This document shows positions 17,719-27,099 of a DNA stretch of 64,000 bases, one piece after another (the stretch's first letter is position 1; the number at the start of each line of letters is the position of its first letter). The stretch comes from Nitrincola tibetensis (GTDB lineage: Bacteria > Pseudomonadota > Gammaproteobacteria > Pseudomonadales > Balneatricaceae). Below the pieces are notes generated by a model that did no database searches, was not told the DNA's origin, and saw nothing but the letters and a program-made list of their open reading frames with translations. The stretch lies in NCBI RefSeq assembly GCF_003284585.1, contig NZ_QKRX01000003.1, positions 126,540-190,539 of the forward strand. The letters are read 5' to 3'. The translations under genes were made by a program, and so were the position numbers.

Positions 17719-18645
17719 TTAGTTTGCCGTTGTCATCCCCTTTTCTTCAGCCATTTTGGTTGTTGTAGGTTTGACCGAGCCTCCTTTAATAAACATGACC
17801 CCGTTACCCACCAGAATCATGACAAGACCGAGCACGGCTGGAAGTGTCCAGACATAGCCTTCGTAGAGCGTGGAGATACCCAAAGCGACCAGTGGAAAGA
17901 GCAGGGTGGCATAGGCGGCTTGGCCTGCCCCAATGCGTCCAATCAGCGCGAAGTAGGCGCCAAATCCTATCACCGAGCCAAATATTGCGAGATAGAACAA
18001 AGCGCTTAAATAACTAAAAGACGTATCCAATGTGAAAGGCGTACCCGTGAGCAGGACAATCGCGAGCAGAGTGAGGGCGCCATACGACATGGCATAGGCA
18101 TTGGTTGAGAGCAAATCCAGCCCCTTGCGTTGATGGCGCAGACTAATCATATTGCCCAGAGAGAACCCGTAGGTGCCAAGTAGCGCACAGCCCAGTCCGA
18201 AGAGAACGTCCAGATTGAAAGATTCGCCCGTGAGATCTGGCCAGAATAGTAGCAGCATGCCGATCAGACCTAATCCATTTGCCAGATAAATGCGCGAAGT
18301 AATAGGGAGCCGAAAGAAAATCACGCCATTGATGGCATTGAACATCACGGCCATGGAAAAAACGACCGAATTAAGCCCCGATGTGATGTATTGAGTCGCC
18401 GTATAAAAGAGTAGAAAGTTGAAGCAAAAAACACACATGCCCTGCATCAGACAGAAAAGATGATCACGGGGATTAATACGGCGCAGTTTTCCAAGTACGG
18501 CAAGACACGTCAGCAAAAACAATGCGGCCAGCGCAAAGCGATAGAATACCGAGACAGTGACCGCGACTTCACCAAGTTGAAATGCAATAGCGATCCAAGT
18601 GGTGCCCCAAATCAACACTGTCGTGATATATAGAAAAGCGTTCAT
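17719..18645 (-). CDS. EamA/DMT-family transporter
   Basis: A 308-residue transporter with about ten membrane helices and a short charged C-terminal tail (about 25 residues, rich in Lys, Thr and Glu). The N-terminal block TTVLIWGTTWIAIAFQLGEV is typical of RhtA/YdcZ-like EamA proteins, many of which export amino acids or related compounds. It is divergent from the AraC regulator at 18869 with a 223-bp shared region, so that regulator is its probable activator. It is not obviously a recent duplicate of the facing EamA gene: the two proteins differ throughout. Confidence 0.86.
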   Translation of the reverse strand: MNAFLYITTVLIWGTTWIAIAFQLGEVAVTVSVFYRFALAALFLLTCLAVLGKLRRINPRDHLFCLMQGMCVFCFNFLLFYTATQYITSGLNSVVFSMAVMFNAINGVIFFRLPITSRIYLANGLGLIGMLLLFWPDLTGESFNLDVLFGLGCALLGTYGFSLGNMISLRHQRKGLDLLSTNAYAMSYGALTLLAIVLLTGTPFTLDTSFSYLSALFYLAIFGSVIGFGAYFALIGRIGAGQAAYATLLFPLVALGISTLYEGYVWTLPAVLGLVMILVGNGVMFIKGGSVKPTTTKMAEEKGMTTAN

Positions 18646-18868
18646 GTTGATCCTCGAAACCCTGTACTGATCAGATGTTCAGCGATGGTCATTTGTTGAT
18701 GATGTGTCACTATAGCGATGACAGATGTGTTTCATCTTGCAGATTGCTTCACTTAACTTTCACATTCTTGCGTTTTTTTAACCACTAGGGGCGATGTCTG
18801 CTTGGCAGCACTTGGCGAGATGTTTAGTATCCTGAGATCGGATTGGCTGACAAGCAGCAGGGGGCGTC

Positions 18869-19747
18869 ATGCATTCACACTACCAAGTCTTTAAGCAGAT
18901 GAGTCGACACAAGCCCGTGCTGAAAGCAGGCTCTAGCCTTGAGAACGGTATGGGGTTGGCGCGTTGGTTTAATGACGACGATCATATTGCACTGGACAAG
19001 TCAGAGCATCACACATTGAGCCTGTACGTTGCTGATGGCTTTGAATGCTACCGCAAAACGCCACATGGATGGCGCAACGGCGGTGCGCCCGGTCGCTTCT
19101 GCCTGATGCCAAAGGATCATGAGTCCGCTTGGGATATTCGCGGCCCACTGGAGTTTGTGCATCTCTATTTCACGGACCAGCACCTCAAAACCTTGAGCGA
19201 GCAGGTGTGGAACAAATCGCCATCCAGCCTGTTGCTTGATGAAAAGCATTTTGCTGAGGATGCCAGTATTACCCTTCTCTATCATCAGTTTTTATTAAAC
19301 CTAAATTGGCAAGAACGCAGCGATCAACTGGCCCTTAGCAGTGCGACAACCTTATTGCTGATTCATTTACTCAAAACCTACGCTCAGTGCAATTGGCAGC
19401 TCCCTCAGACACGTGGTGGATTGGCACCCTATCAACTCAAGCGTGTGCTTGAGTACATCGAAAGCCATTTGAATCAACCCTTGCTGTTGAGAGACTTGGC
19501 GGCTCAGGCATGCCTCAGCGAGTACCATTTCTCGCGCATGTTTCGTCAGAGTCAGGGTCTGGCACCTCATCAGTACGTGTTGCACAGACGTCTACAGCGA
19601 GCCGAAATGTTGTTGAAAGAGACGTCCCTGCCCTTAGTAGATATTGCCTTGGAATGCGGGTTCAGTTCATCGAGTCATTTGTCCAACCGGTTTCGGCAGG
19701 TGAAAGGTGTGCAGCCTTCATATCTAAGAAAATCACTGACGGTCTAA
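18869..19747 (+). CDS. AraC-family transcriptional regulator
   Basis: A 292-residue regulator with an N-terminal cupin-like sensing domain (about 20-160) and a C-terminal double HTH (about 190-290; LRDLAAQACLSEYHFSRMFR, then LVDIALECGFSSSSHLSNRFR). The strong AGGGGG just upstream fixes the ATG. It is divergent from an EamA transporter, the arrangement expected for a local activator of an export gene. The ligand is unknown. Confidence 0.9.
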   Translation: MHSHYQVFKQMSRHKPVLKAGSSLENGMGLARWFNDDDHIALDKSEHHTLSLYVADGFECYRKTPHGWRNGGAPGRFCLMPKDHESAWDIRGPLEFVHLYFTDQHLKTLSEQVWNKSPSSLLLDEKHFAEDASITLLYHQFLLNLNWQERSDQLALSSATTLLLIHLLKTYAQCNWQLPQTRGGLAPYQLKRVLEYIESHLNQPLLLRDLAAQACLSEYHFSRMFRQSQGLAPHQYVLHRRLQRAEMLLKETSLPLVDIALECGFSSSSHLSNRFRQVKGVQPSYLRKSLTV

Positions 19748-19991
19748 ACAAAGACTGTCGTTATAAAGACATCTCAAATGTATAGACTCAACCAGTCTTG
19801 TTCGAGTAGAGATGACGGTTGGAACAATATTCAAATGTGTACTAGTGTTTCAAGTGGCTAGACTTAATCCTGCTAGTGGTTAATAGCAATTCTTTACCCA
19901 TTTTTTGACGAAACGGGTTGTTGTGTAAGTACGTTCTTGACTGGAAGAGTGACGATATTTAATAAGTTTGATCTACGCAGGAGGCATCGCA

Positions 19992-21074
19992 GTGGTGCAA
20001 TTTAATGTTCGTAACCTGGTTTCCTTTAAACTCCTTGTGCTCTTTGTGTGCACGCTTGCTTTGGCCGCGTGTGATGCAGCTCCACCGCCATCGTCCAGCG
20101 TTTCTGAAGAGGTTGTTCGTCCAGCCCGTATTGAAAGGGTGCAAGCTGTATTAGCAACAGATCTTGTTTTCAACGGAACGTTAAGGTCGGCACAGCGTGC
20201 TGAAATGGCATTTAAAGTGGCGGGCCGTATCGAAGAGATTCGGGTCAATGAGGGGCAATTGGTTCAACAGGGCGATGAGCTGGCTCGCTTGGATGATCGA
20301 GAAATCAGAGCGGCATTTAACTCAGCACAAGCTGAGTTTACGTCGGCCGATAATGATTATCGTCGAGGCAAAGCTATTTTTGACAGTACCCAAGCGATTT
20401 CTCGTAGAGACCTTGAAAGGCTTGAAACACAAAGAAGTCTCGCGGCCAATCGTTTGAGTACGGCTAGAATCTCTCTTGAAGAAACGATCCTTAAAGCACC
20501 ATTTGACGGCATAGTCAGTCGCAAATTAGTCGAAAATTTTTCACGTGTATCGGCGAATCAACCAGTTTTACTGATTCAAGATCCGAAGGATCTCGAAGTC
20601 GTCATTCAAGTGCCGGATCAAGTGGTGCTTCAGTCTGCTCGTCGAACTGGGGCTTATGCTGAAGTTCCGGGCTTAGATCAAACCTTTCCGGTGACCTTGA
20701 AATCCTTTTCGACCGAGGCAGATCCCGTGACTCAAACCTATCAAGTCATTTTGGCGTTGAATGACAAAGGCGATGCCAATATTTTGCCAGGTATGTCAGC
20801 GCGTGTATTTGCATCTCAGCAGGGGGATGGAGAGCATATCAGCATTCCGTTGAGTGCAGTGTTACCGAATAATCAAGGACAGCAGTTCGTGTGGACGGTT
20901 GACCAGCAAAGTCGCGCGACATTACAGCCAGTAGATATTGGTGAATTGGTTGGTGATCGAGTCTTTATACGATCCGGTTTGAACGCAGGTGAACAGATTA
21001 TTACGGCAGGTGTAAACAGTGTCAGAGAGGGAATGAAAGTTCGACCCATGGAGCCTATTGGAGTCATTGAGTAA
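19992..21074 (+). CDS. RND efflux periplasmic adaptor lipoprotein (membrane fusion protein)
   Basis: A HlyD/AcrA-type adaptor of about 360 residues. The GTG at 19992 is chosen because AGGAGG (19979-19984) lies 7 bases before it; the in-frame TTG at 19968 lies before that ribosome site. The N-terminus is a lipoprotein signal with lipobox LAAC. A barrel-sandwich domain (FKVAGRIEEIRVNEGQLVQQGD), a short coiled-coil hairpin and the second lipoyl half (LKAPFDGIVSRKLVE) follow. It bridges the RND pump to an outer-membrane channel, which is not encoded here. The stop and the RND start share one base. Confidence 0.9.
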   Translation: MVQFNVRNLVSFKLLVLFVCTLALAACDAAPPPSSSVSEEVVRPARIERVQAVLATDLVFNGTLRSAQRAEMAFKVAGRIEEIRVNEGQLVQQGDELARLDDREIRAAFNSAQAEFTSADNDYRRGKAIFDSTQAISRRDLERLETQRSLAANRLSTARISLEETILKAPFDGIVSRKLVENFSRVSANQPVLLIQDPKDLEVVIQVPDQVVLQSARRTGAYAEVPGLDQTFPVTLKSFSTEADPVTQTYQVILALNDKGDANILPGMSARVFASQQGDGEHISIPLSAVLPNNQGQQFVWTVDQQSRATLQPVDIGELVGDRVFIRSGLNAGEQIITAGVNSVREGMKVRPMEPIGVIE

Positions 21075-24000
21075 TGGATATTGCAGCTTATTCCGTTGCT
21101 AAGCGCACGAGTTTATGGGTCATTATTCTTCTTATCTTGCTAGGAGGCTATCTTAGCTATACTCAGTTACCGCGTTTTGAAGATCCAGAGTTTATTATTC
21201 GCAAGGCCGTCATTGTCACGCCCTATCCCGGTGCGAGCGCTCAAGAAGTCGCTAACGAGGTAACGGATCGCGTTGAAGCCGCTGTGCAGATGTTACAGGA
21301 AGTGAAGCGAGTTGAGTCCGTTTCTAAGCAGGGTTACTCCGAAGTGACAGTGGAAATTAAAATTGAGTTTGCACGAACGCACGGAGAGCTTCAGCAGGTC
21401 TGGGATATTCTCAGACGCAAAATGTCTGATGCCGAGCGCAGTTTGCCGCCTGGTGCGGGACCTATCTTAGTCAATGATGACTTTGCGGATGTGTATGCTC
21501 AATTCTATGCGGTAACCGCTGAAGGCTTTACTGATCGTGAACTGTATCGTTATGTTGACCGCCTCTCTAAAGAGTTGGCACTCGTGCCTGGTGTTGCTAG
21601 AACCGCTTTGTTGGCCGCTCCTCAAGAGCAGATTTTTATTGAGCTCTCTAAAGAGCGGTTGGCTCATTTCGGATTAGGTGTGCAGCAAGTCTATCAAGTG
21701 TTGCAACAGCAAAATATTATCAGTGTGGCAGGAGATATATTGGCGGATGGCATTCGTGTTCCCGTTATTCCCCAGCGCAGTGTGACGGCATTTGCGGATT
21801 TGAAAAGTCTACAAATCGGTTTAGGTGCGGATAACTCCGTGCTGCGTCTTTCCGATATAGCACAGATTGTCCGAGGCTATTCAGACCCCCCGAATATGAT
21901 GATGACGTTTAAGGGGCAGCGTGCCATTGGCTTAGGTATTTCCAATGTTCGTGACGGTAATGTGGTTAAAATGGGGCAGGCTGTTAACCAACGATTGCTG
22001 GAGCTAGAAAACCTTCGTCCTGTGGGAATGGAATTACACCCTATCTCGTTGCAGTCTGAATCTGTCGATCAAGCCGTATCTGCATTTGCGGCGAATTTAT
22101 TAGCGGCAGTCGCAATTGTTTTTGTGGTGTTGCTCCTGTTTATGGGGCTTCGCGTTGGCATGATTATTGGTTTTGTTCTGCTGCTCACGGTTGCTGGAAC
22201 GTTGATCGTAATGTTGATCGATAACATTGCAATGCAGCGTATCTCTCTTGGTGCATTGATTATTGCTCTAGGGATGTTAGTGGATAACGCTATTGTAGTC
22301 AGTGATGGCGTAGTGGTTCGGCTACAAAAGGGAGAGGATCGGAAGGATGCTGTATCTGCAGTGGTGCGCAGCACGATTTGGCCCTTATTAGGTGGCACGT
22401 TGGTGGGTATCCTGGCCTTCAGTGCGATAGGCTTTTCGCCTGGGGATATGGGTGAGTACGCAGGCTCTTTATTCTGGGTAATCCTCTATTCTATGTTACT
22501 GAGCTGGCTGTTCGCGGTCACAGTGACACCTATGCTGTGTTACCTTTTTCTTAAAGCGCCCACTCAAATAGAGCCAATAAAACAGCATCTGATTACGCAG
22601 TGGTACTCGGGTTTATTACACTGGGTGCTTACACATCGGCTTATTTCTGTCGCAATCGTATTGTTAATCCTGTTCGGTGCCGCCTGGGGAACACGGTTTG
22701 TACTGCCGGGCTTTATGCCTGAGTCTGAACGCCCTCAGTTTGTTGTTGATCTCTATCTGCCTCAAGGAACAGATATTCAGCGTACGGCTGATATTTTGGC
22801 CCGTGCGGATGCGAACGTCTCGTCGCAAGAGGGTGTATTGAATACGTCTGGCTTTATTGGAGGGGGTGGTTTGCGTTTCATGTTGACCTACTCACCAGAA
22901 CCCAGAAACCCAGCATTCGCTCAACTTCTCGTTACGGTCGATGATCAGGCCCGCATTAGCGGTTTAGTGGAGCATCTACAAAATGAACTCTCAAGCATGT
23001 TACCGGATACGTCCGTGAAAGTGTGGAAGTTTATGTTGGGTCGCGGTGGTGGCAAAAAGATTGAAGCGGCGTTTACAGGTCCTGATCCAGCTGAGTTAAG
23101 GCGTTTGGCGGAAGAGGCGAAGAGTCTAATGGGGTCAAATCCAAGTCTCATTGCCATTCAAGATGATTGGCGACAGCAAGTACCTGTTGCTGAACCGACT
23201 TGGAGGCAAGAACAACTTCAGCGATTGGCATTAACCGCTTTGGATGTGAATGCGGCGTTGGCTCAGACTTTAACCGGTCGAAAAATTGGTATTTACCGTG
23301 AAGGCGAGGATTTAATTCCCTTGATTGTTCGAGCCCCCCTCGCCGAAAGACAGCAAGTGAATGCGATCCAAAATACTGAAGTGTTTAGCTCAGTTGCCGG
23401 CAGAACCCTACCACTGAGTCAGTTACTAGAGTCTGTAGATATTGTGTGGCAAGACGCTATTATTCGACGCATTAATAGGGAAGCGACGATTAAGGTGCAA
23501 GCGGATCCTGCTCCCGGTTTAGCAACAAGTGAAGTGTTTAATCACATTCGACCTCAGATAGAGGCCATCGAATTACCGCCCGGTTATAAATTGAAGTGGT
23601 ATGGCGAATACGATGCGTCACGAGAAGCAAATGAAGGGCTTGCGGTATCGGCGCCATTTGGTTTTGCAGCAATGGTTCTGGCCGTGGTGTTAATGTTTAA
23701 TGCCTTTAGAGAGCCGCTGGTGATCTGGATGACGGCACCTCTGGCAATGATTGGTGTTGTTGTGGGTCTGATAGTCTTTCGTACCCCATTTGAGTTTATG
23801 GCTATTTTGGGGTTTTTAAGTTTGATCGGTATGATGGTCAAAAATGCCATCGTTTTAGTGGATGAAGCAGGTAATCGTATCAAAGAAGGACAGTTGCAAT
23901 ATCAAGCTGTGGTGGATGCCTGTTTGAGTCGAGCACGACCTGTGGTTCTCGGTGCATTAACCACCATTTTAGGTGTTGCCCCGCTCTTAGTGGATCCTTT

Positions 24001-24112
24001 CTTTAAGAGTATGGCAGTGACTGTGATGTTTGGTCTTACTTTTGCGACAGCCCTGACGTTAGTTGTTCTACCGCTCTTTTATGTTATGGTGTTTCGGATA
24101 CGTGCAGATTAA
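21074..24112 (+). CDS. RND-family efflux transporter, inner-membrane pump
   Basis: A 1012-residue proton-driven pump of the AcrB/HAE1 group with the expected two halves: TM1, a large periplasmic loop, TM2-6, TM7, a second large loop, TM8-12. The TM4 proton-relay region reads GMLVDNAIVVSDG near residue 404; one Asp is conserved and the second position is Asn, as in a number of non-AcrB members. It forms an operon with the adaptor upstream. The shortish length and sequence suggest a divergent branch (VexF/TriC-like), so a drug spectrum cannot be assigned. No TolC-type gene or local repressor is present. Confidence 0.92.
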   Translation: MDIAAYSVAKRTSLWVIILLILLGGYLSYTQLPRFEDPEFIIRKAVIVTPYPGASAQEVANEVTDRVEAAVQMLQEVKRVESVSKQGYSEVTVEIKIEFARTHGELQQVWDILRRKMSDAERSLPPGAGPILVNDDFADVYAQFYAVTAEGFTDRELYRYVDRLSKELALVPGVARTALLAAPQEQIFIELSKERLAHFGLGVQQVYQVLQQQNIISVAGDILADGIRVPVIPQRSVTAFADLKSLQIGLGADNSVLRLSDIAQIVRGYSDPPNMMMTFKGQRAIGLGISNVRDGNVVKMGQAVNQRLLELENLRPVGMELHPISLQSESVDQAVSAFAANLLAAVAIVFVVLLLFMGLRVGMIIGFVLLLTVAGTLIVMLIDNIAMQRISLGALIIALGMLVDNAIVVSDGVVVRLQKGEDRKDAVSAVVRSTIWPLLGGTLVGILAFSAIGFSPGDMGEYAGSLFWVILYSMLLSWLFAVTVTPMLCYLFLKAPTQIEPIKQHLITQWYSGLLHWVLTHRLISVAIVLLILFGAAWGTRFVLPGFMPESERPQFVVDLYLPQGTDIQRTADILARADANVSSQEGVLNTSGFIGGGGLRFMLTYSPEPRNPAFAQLLVTVDDQARISGLVEHLQNELSSMLPDTSVKVWKFMLGRGGGKKIEAAFTGPDPAELRRLAEEAKSLMGSNPSLIAIQDDWRQQVPVAEPTWRQEQLQRLALTALDVNAALAQTLTGRKIGIYREGEDLIPLIVRAPLAERQQVNAIQNTEVFSSVAGRTLPLSQLLESVDIVWQDAIIRRINREATIKVQADPAPGLATSEVFNHIRPQIEAIELPPGYKLKWYGEYDASREANEGLAVSAPFGFAAMVLAVVLMFNAFREPLVIWMTAPLAMIGVVVGLIVFRTPFEFMAILGFLSLIGMMVKNAIVLVDEAGNRIKEGQLQYQAVVDACLSRARPVVLGALTTILGVAPLLVDPFFKSMAVTVMFGLTFATALTLVVLPLFYVMVFRIRAD

Positions 24113-24156
24113 ATCAGCGTAGCCGTATTGCCTTGAGTGATGACTGTGTTTCTAAA

Positions 24157-24190
24157 AGTTGGCGACCCCTTATAAATGAGGTCGCCAACT
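24157..24190 (-). terminator. hairpin between the RND and glp ABC genes
   Basis: An 11-bp perfect stem (AGTTGGCGACC 24157-24167 with GGTCGCCAACT 24180-24190) with a 12-base loop. Read on the minus strand the stem runs into a short T-run, so it best serves as the terminator of the glp ABC operon, and may also end the RND transcript. Confidence 0.75.
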
Positions 24191-24207
24191 CTAGACTCCA
24201 CTTACAA

Positions 24208-25947
24208 TTAATTCCCCGCTTCTAACCAATTGGCCATTAATTCGTCATAAGGCAGTGTGCGGCCTTGCTCTTTTTCATTCTCTAAGCGCGGCTTGGGTGC
24301 GCCTGGTTGAGCAAACCAATACTCAGGGTCTCTTGGTTCATTCAATACTGGGGCATATTGTGAAAAGACATTGGCACGTGCTAGACGCATCATGGTGTTG
24401 TCCATCGCTGCCGCTAGGTTATCCAGTGCTTCCTGAGCCGAAATTTCGCCACTGACAGCTGGCGCAAGGTTTTGCCACCAGAGTGGTGCCAAGCGTGGGT
24501 AGTCAGGGACGTTCGTGCCAGTCGGTGTCCACATGTTTTCATTTGGGCTGCGGTAAAACTCAATTAAACCACCAAATTTAGGGGCCAATTCTGTCATGGC
24601 ATCGGATTCGATGTCAGAACGGCGAATCGGCGTTAAACCACGAATGGTTTTTTCCAGTGACGTTGTTTTAGCAACGGTGAATTGTGCCCATAACCAAGCC
24701 GCTGTGCGACGGTCCTCGGGAGTTGAGTTAAAGAAGGTCCAAGCCCCCACGTCTTGATAACCGACTTTCATCCCCTCTTGCCAGTACGGGCCAACAGGAG
24801 AAGGCGCCATACGCCATTTTGGGTTCCCCTCATCATCGGTAACCGGTAATGCTGGATCTGTCATATCCGCCGTAAACGCGGTGTACCAAAAGATTTGTTG
24901 TGCAATGTTGCCTTGTGCAGGAACGGGGCCAGCCTCGCCAAAGGTCATGCCTTGTGCTTCAGGTGGTGCGTAATCGCGTAGCCATTCCACCATTTTACGC
25001 ACGGCGTATTCAGCCGCGGGTGAGTTGGTGGCACCACCACGAGATACGCTAGAGCCCACAGGATTTCCGGTTTCATTGACACGAATACCCCAGTCATCCA
25101 CTGGATTACCAAAGGGAACGCCAGGGTCACCCATGCCCGCCATGGATAGCCAGGAGTCATGGAAGCGCCACCCCAACGACGGATCACGACGGCCATAATC
25201 CATGTGGCCGTAGACGCGCACACCATCGATTTCTTTTACATGGTTAGTGAAGAAATCCGCAATGTCTTCATAGGCCGACCAGTTTAAAGGCACGCCTAAA
25301 TCGTAACCGTATTTTTCTTTAAATTGCTGTTGCAGGTCTTCACGTTCAAACCAGTCAGCACGGAACCAGTAGAGGTTGGCAAACTGTTGAGTCGGCAGTT
25401 GGTAGATTTTGCCATCGGGCCCTGTTGTGTATTGAATACCGATGAAATCTTCGAGATCCAGGGTGGGCAGGGTGTAGTTTTTCCATTCGTTCTCCATCGC
25501 ATCCGAAATCGCGATGGTCTTACCGTAACGAAGATGGGTACCGATGGCATCGGAGTCGTTCACAAACGCATCGTAAATGTTTCGATCCGATTGCATCTGG
25601 GTTTGCATGGTATCAACAACATCCCCTTCACTGATGATATTGTGCGTCACCTTGATGCCCGTGATTTCACTAAAGGCTCTGGCCAGCACATTCGCTTCAT
25701 ACTCGTGAGTGGTTAAACCCTCGGCGACGGTTCTGATTTCCATACCACGGAAGGGCTCAGCGGCTTTAATAAACCATTCGAGTTCAGCCAACTGCTCTTC
25801 TCGGCTTAATGTAGAGCGTTGGAAGTTGCTATCGATCCATCGCTCTGCGGCAGCTCGATACTGATCCGCTTGGGCATGCAATTGCGCACTGGCAAATAAT
25901 AAGCTGGCCGCAAGAACAGAAAGGCGCATGGTTTTATTGTTTTTCAT
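24208..25947 (-). CDS. glpV: glycerol ABC importer, periplasmic binding protein
   Basis: A 579-residue extracellular solute-binding protein, much longer than usual sugar-binding proteins, as in the Rhizobium GlpV family. A Sec signal peptide ends near residue 28 (LHA-QADQ). The ATG at 25947 is preferred because GAGGTGG lies about 5 bases before it; the upstream GTG at 25953 overlaps that ribosome site. It is the last gene of the glpS-glpT-glpP-glpQ-DUF2160-glpV run, and that gene order is diagnostic of the GlpSTPQV glycerol uptake system. It should capture glycerol in the periplasm. Confidence 0.9.
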   Translation of the reverse strand: MKNNKTMRLSVLAASLLFASAQLHAQADQYRAAAERWIDSNFQRSTLSREEQLAELEWFIKAAEPFRGMEIRTVAEGLTTHEYEANVLARAFSEITGIKVTHNIISEGDVVDTMQTQMQSDRNIYDAFVNDSDAIGTHLRYGKTIAISDAMENEWKNYTLPTLDLEDFIGIQYTTGPDGKIYQLPTQQFANLYWFRADWFEREDLQQQFKEKYGYDLGVPLNWSAYEDIADFFTNHVKEIDGVRVYGHMDYGRRDPSLGWRFHDSWLSMAGMGDPGVPFGNPVDDWGIRVNETGNPVGSSVSRGGATNSPAAEYAVRKMVEWLRDYAPPEAQGMTFGEAGPVPAQGNIAQQIFWYTAFTADMTDPALPVTDDEGNPKWRMAPSPVGPYWQEGMKVGYQDVGAWTFFNSTPEDRRTAAWLWAQFTVAKTTSLEKTIRGLTPIRRSDIESDAMTELAPKFGGLIEFYRSPNENMWTPTGTNVPDYPRLAPLWWQNLAPAVSGEISAQEALDNLAAAMDNTMMRLARANVFSQYAPVLNEPRDPEYWFAQPGAPKPRLENEKEQGRTLPYDELMANWLEAGN

Positions 25948-26006
25948 ATCCACCTCATTTTTATTAAAACGACGTCCTTTTCAATTTTGGTCCGTCCTGG
26001 TTTTCA

Positions 26007-26279
26007 TTAACCCCAGCGCATCAGGATCGCCATCCATATGGCGGAAATGGCTGTGGCTACTAAAATTGATAAGTCGGTAAATCCAACAATGCCTAAATGA
26101 ATAAAGGCACTGGTTAAGAGTCCAATAAATAGGCGGTCTCCACGTGTGGTTTTAATCGGAAGAAACCCTTTGCGCTCAATTGAGGGCGAAACGTATTGCC
26201 AAATCGACATGCTTGCCAATATCAGCCCGATACCGATAAAAAAGCCTGCTGTGGGCGTGGTCCAAACCATCCAGCTCAT
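26007..26279 (-). CDS. DUF2160 small membrane protein of the glycerol ABC operon
   Basis: A 90-residue integral membrane protein with about three hydrophobic segments, starting with a WMVWTTPTAGFFIGIGL stretch. DUF2160 proteins occur almost only between glpQ and glpV in glycerol ABC operons, as here (11 bp after glpQ). A role in assembly or stability of the importer is plausible but has not been read from the sequence. GGAGAC precedes the ATG. Confidence 0.85.
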   Translation of the reverse strand: MSWMVWTTPTAGFFIGIGLILASMSIWQYVSPSIERKGFLPIKTTRGDRLFIGLLTSAFIHLGIVGFTDLSILVATAISAIWMAILMRWG

Positions 26280-26290
26280 GATATGTCTCC

Positions 26291-27085
26291 TTAGGTTCGA
26301 CCGAGGGCAAAGCCCTTAGCGATATGGTTACGAACAAAGTAAATCACAAAAATACCGGGGATAATGGTCAGTACGCCGGCGGCGGCTAAGACTCCCCAGT
26401 CAATACCAGATGCGCCAACGGTACGGGTCATAATGACCTGAATAGGCTGGGCCTCTGTCGCCGTTAAGGTTCTGGCGAGGAGCAATTCAATCCACGAAAA
26501 CATGAATAAAAAGAAGGCCGTCACACCGATACCTGAGCCGATCAGAGGGATAAAAATCTTGGCAAAGAATCGTGGAAAGCTGTACCCATCAATGTAAGCC
26601 GTTTCGTCAATTTCTTTCGGCACACTGCTCATGAAGCCTTCCAAAATCCATACGGCAAGCGGGATGTTGAATAAACAGTGGGCAAGCGCCACCGCGATGT
26701 GGGTGTCGAACAACCCGACGGATGAATAGAGCTGGAAGAAAGGCAGAACAAATACGGCTGGTGGTGCCATTTTGTTGCTTAACAGCCAGAAGAAAAGGTG
26801 TTTGTCGCCCACAAATTTGTAGCGAGAGAACGCATAGGCTGCGGGCAAGGCAACGGTTAAGCTAATGACCATATTGAGGGACACATAGATCATTGAGTTT
26901 ATGTAGCCTTTGTACCAGCTCGGGTCTGTTAGAATTTTTTGATAATTCTCAAAGGTGAAGTTTTGCGGCCAAAAGGTGATGGCACCTAGGATCTCTTGGT
27001 TGGTTTTGAACGACATGTTCAATAACCAATAGATGGGCAGCAAAATAAAGAGAATGTACACAATTAGCGCGATACGGGATTTCAT
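26291..27085 (-). CDS. glpQ: glycerol ABC importer, permease subunit
   Basis: A 264-residue MalG-type permease with six membrane helices. The EAA-type coupling motif lies near residue 170 (PKEIDETAYIDGYSF). It pairs with GlpP to form the channel. The gene lies 14 bp after glpP. Family and operon order together make the assignment firm. Confidence 0.9.
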   Translation of the reverse strand: MKSRIALIVYILFILLPIYWLLNMSFKTNQEILGAITFWPQNFTFENYQKILTDPSWYKGYINSMIYVSLNMVISLTVALPAAYAFSRYKFVGDKHLFFWLLSNKMAPPAVFVLPFFQLYSSVGLFDTHIAVALAHCLFNIPLAVWILEGFMSSVPKEIDETAYIDGYSFPRFFAKIFIPLIGSGIGVTAFFLFMFSWIELLLARTLTATEAQPIQVIMTRTVGASGIDWGVLAAAGVLTIIPGIFVIYFVRNHIAKGFALGRT

Positions 27086-27099
27086 AAGGCGATCCTTTA

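Noticed and set aside
19786-19805. CTCAACCAGTCTTG upstream of the RND operon, resembling the RutR-like sites when read on the minus strand
   Set aside because: Only part of one half-site fits (GACTGGT) and the symmetry is poor; there is no link to purine genes.
24371-24390. TGGCACG inside glpV
   Set aside because: It lies within a coding region and the -12 element is missing (AGACG).
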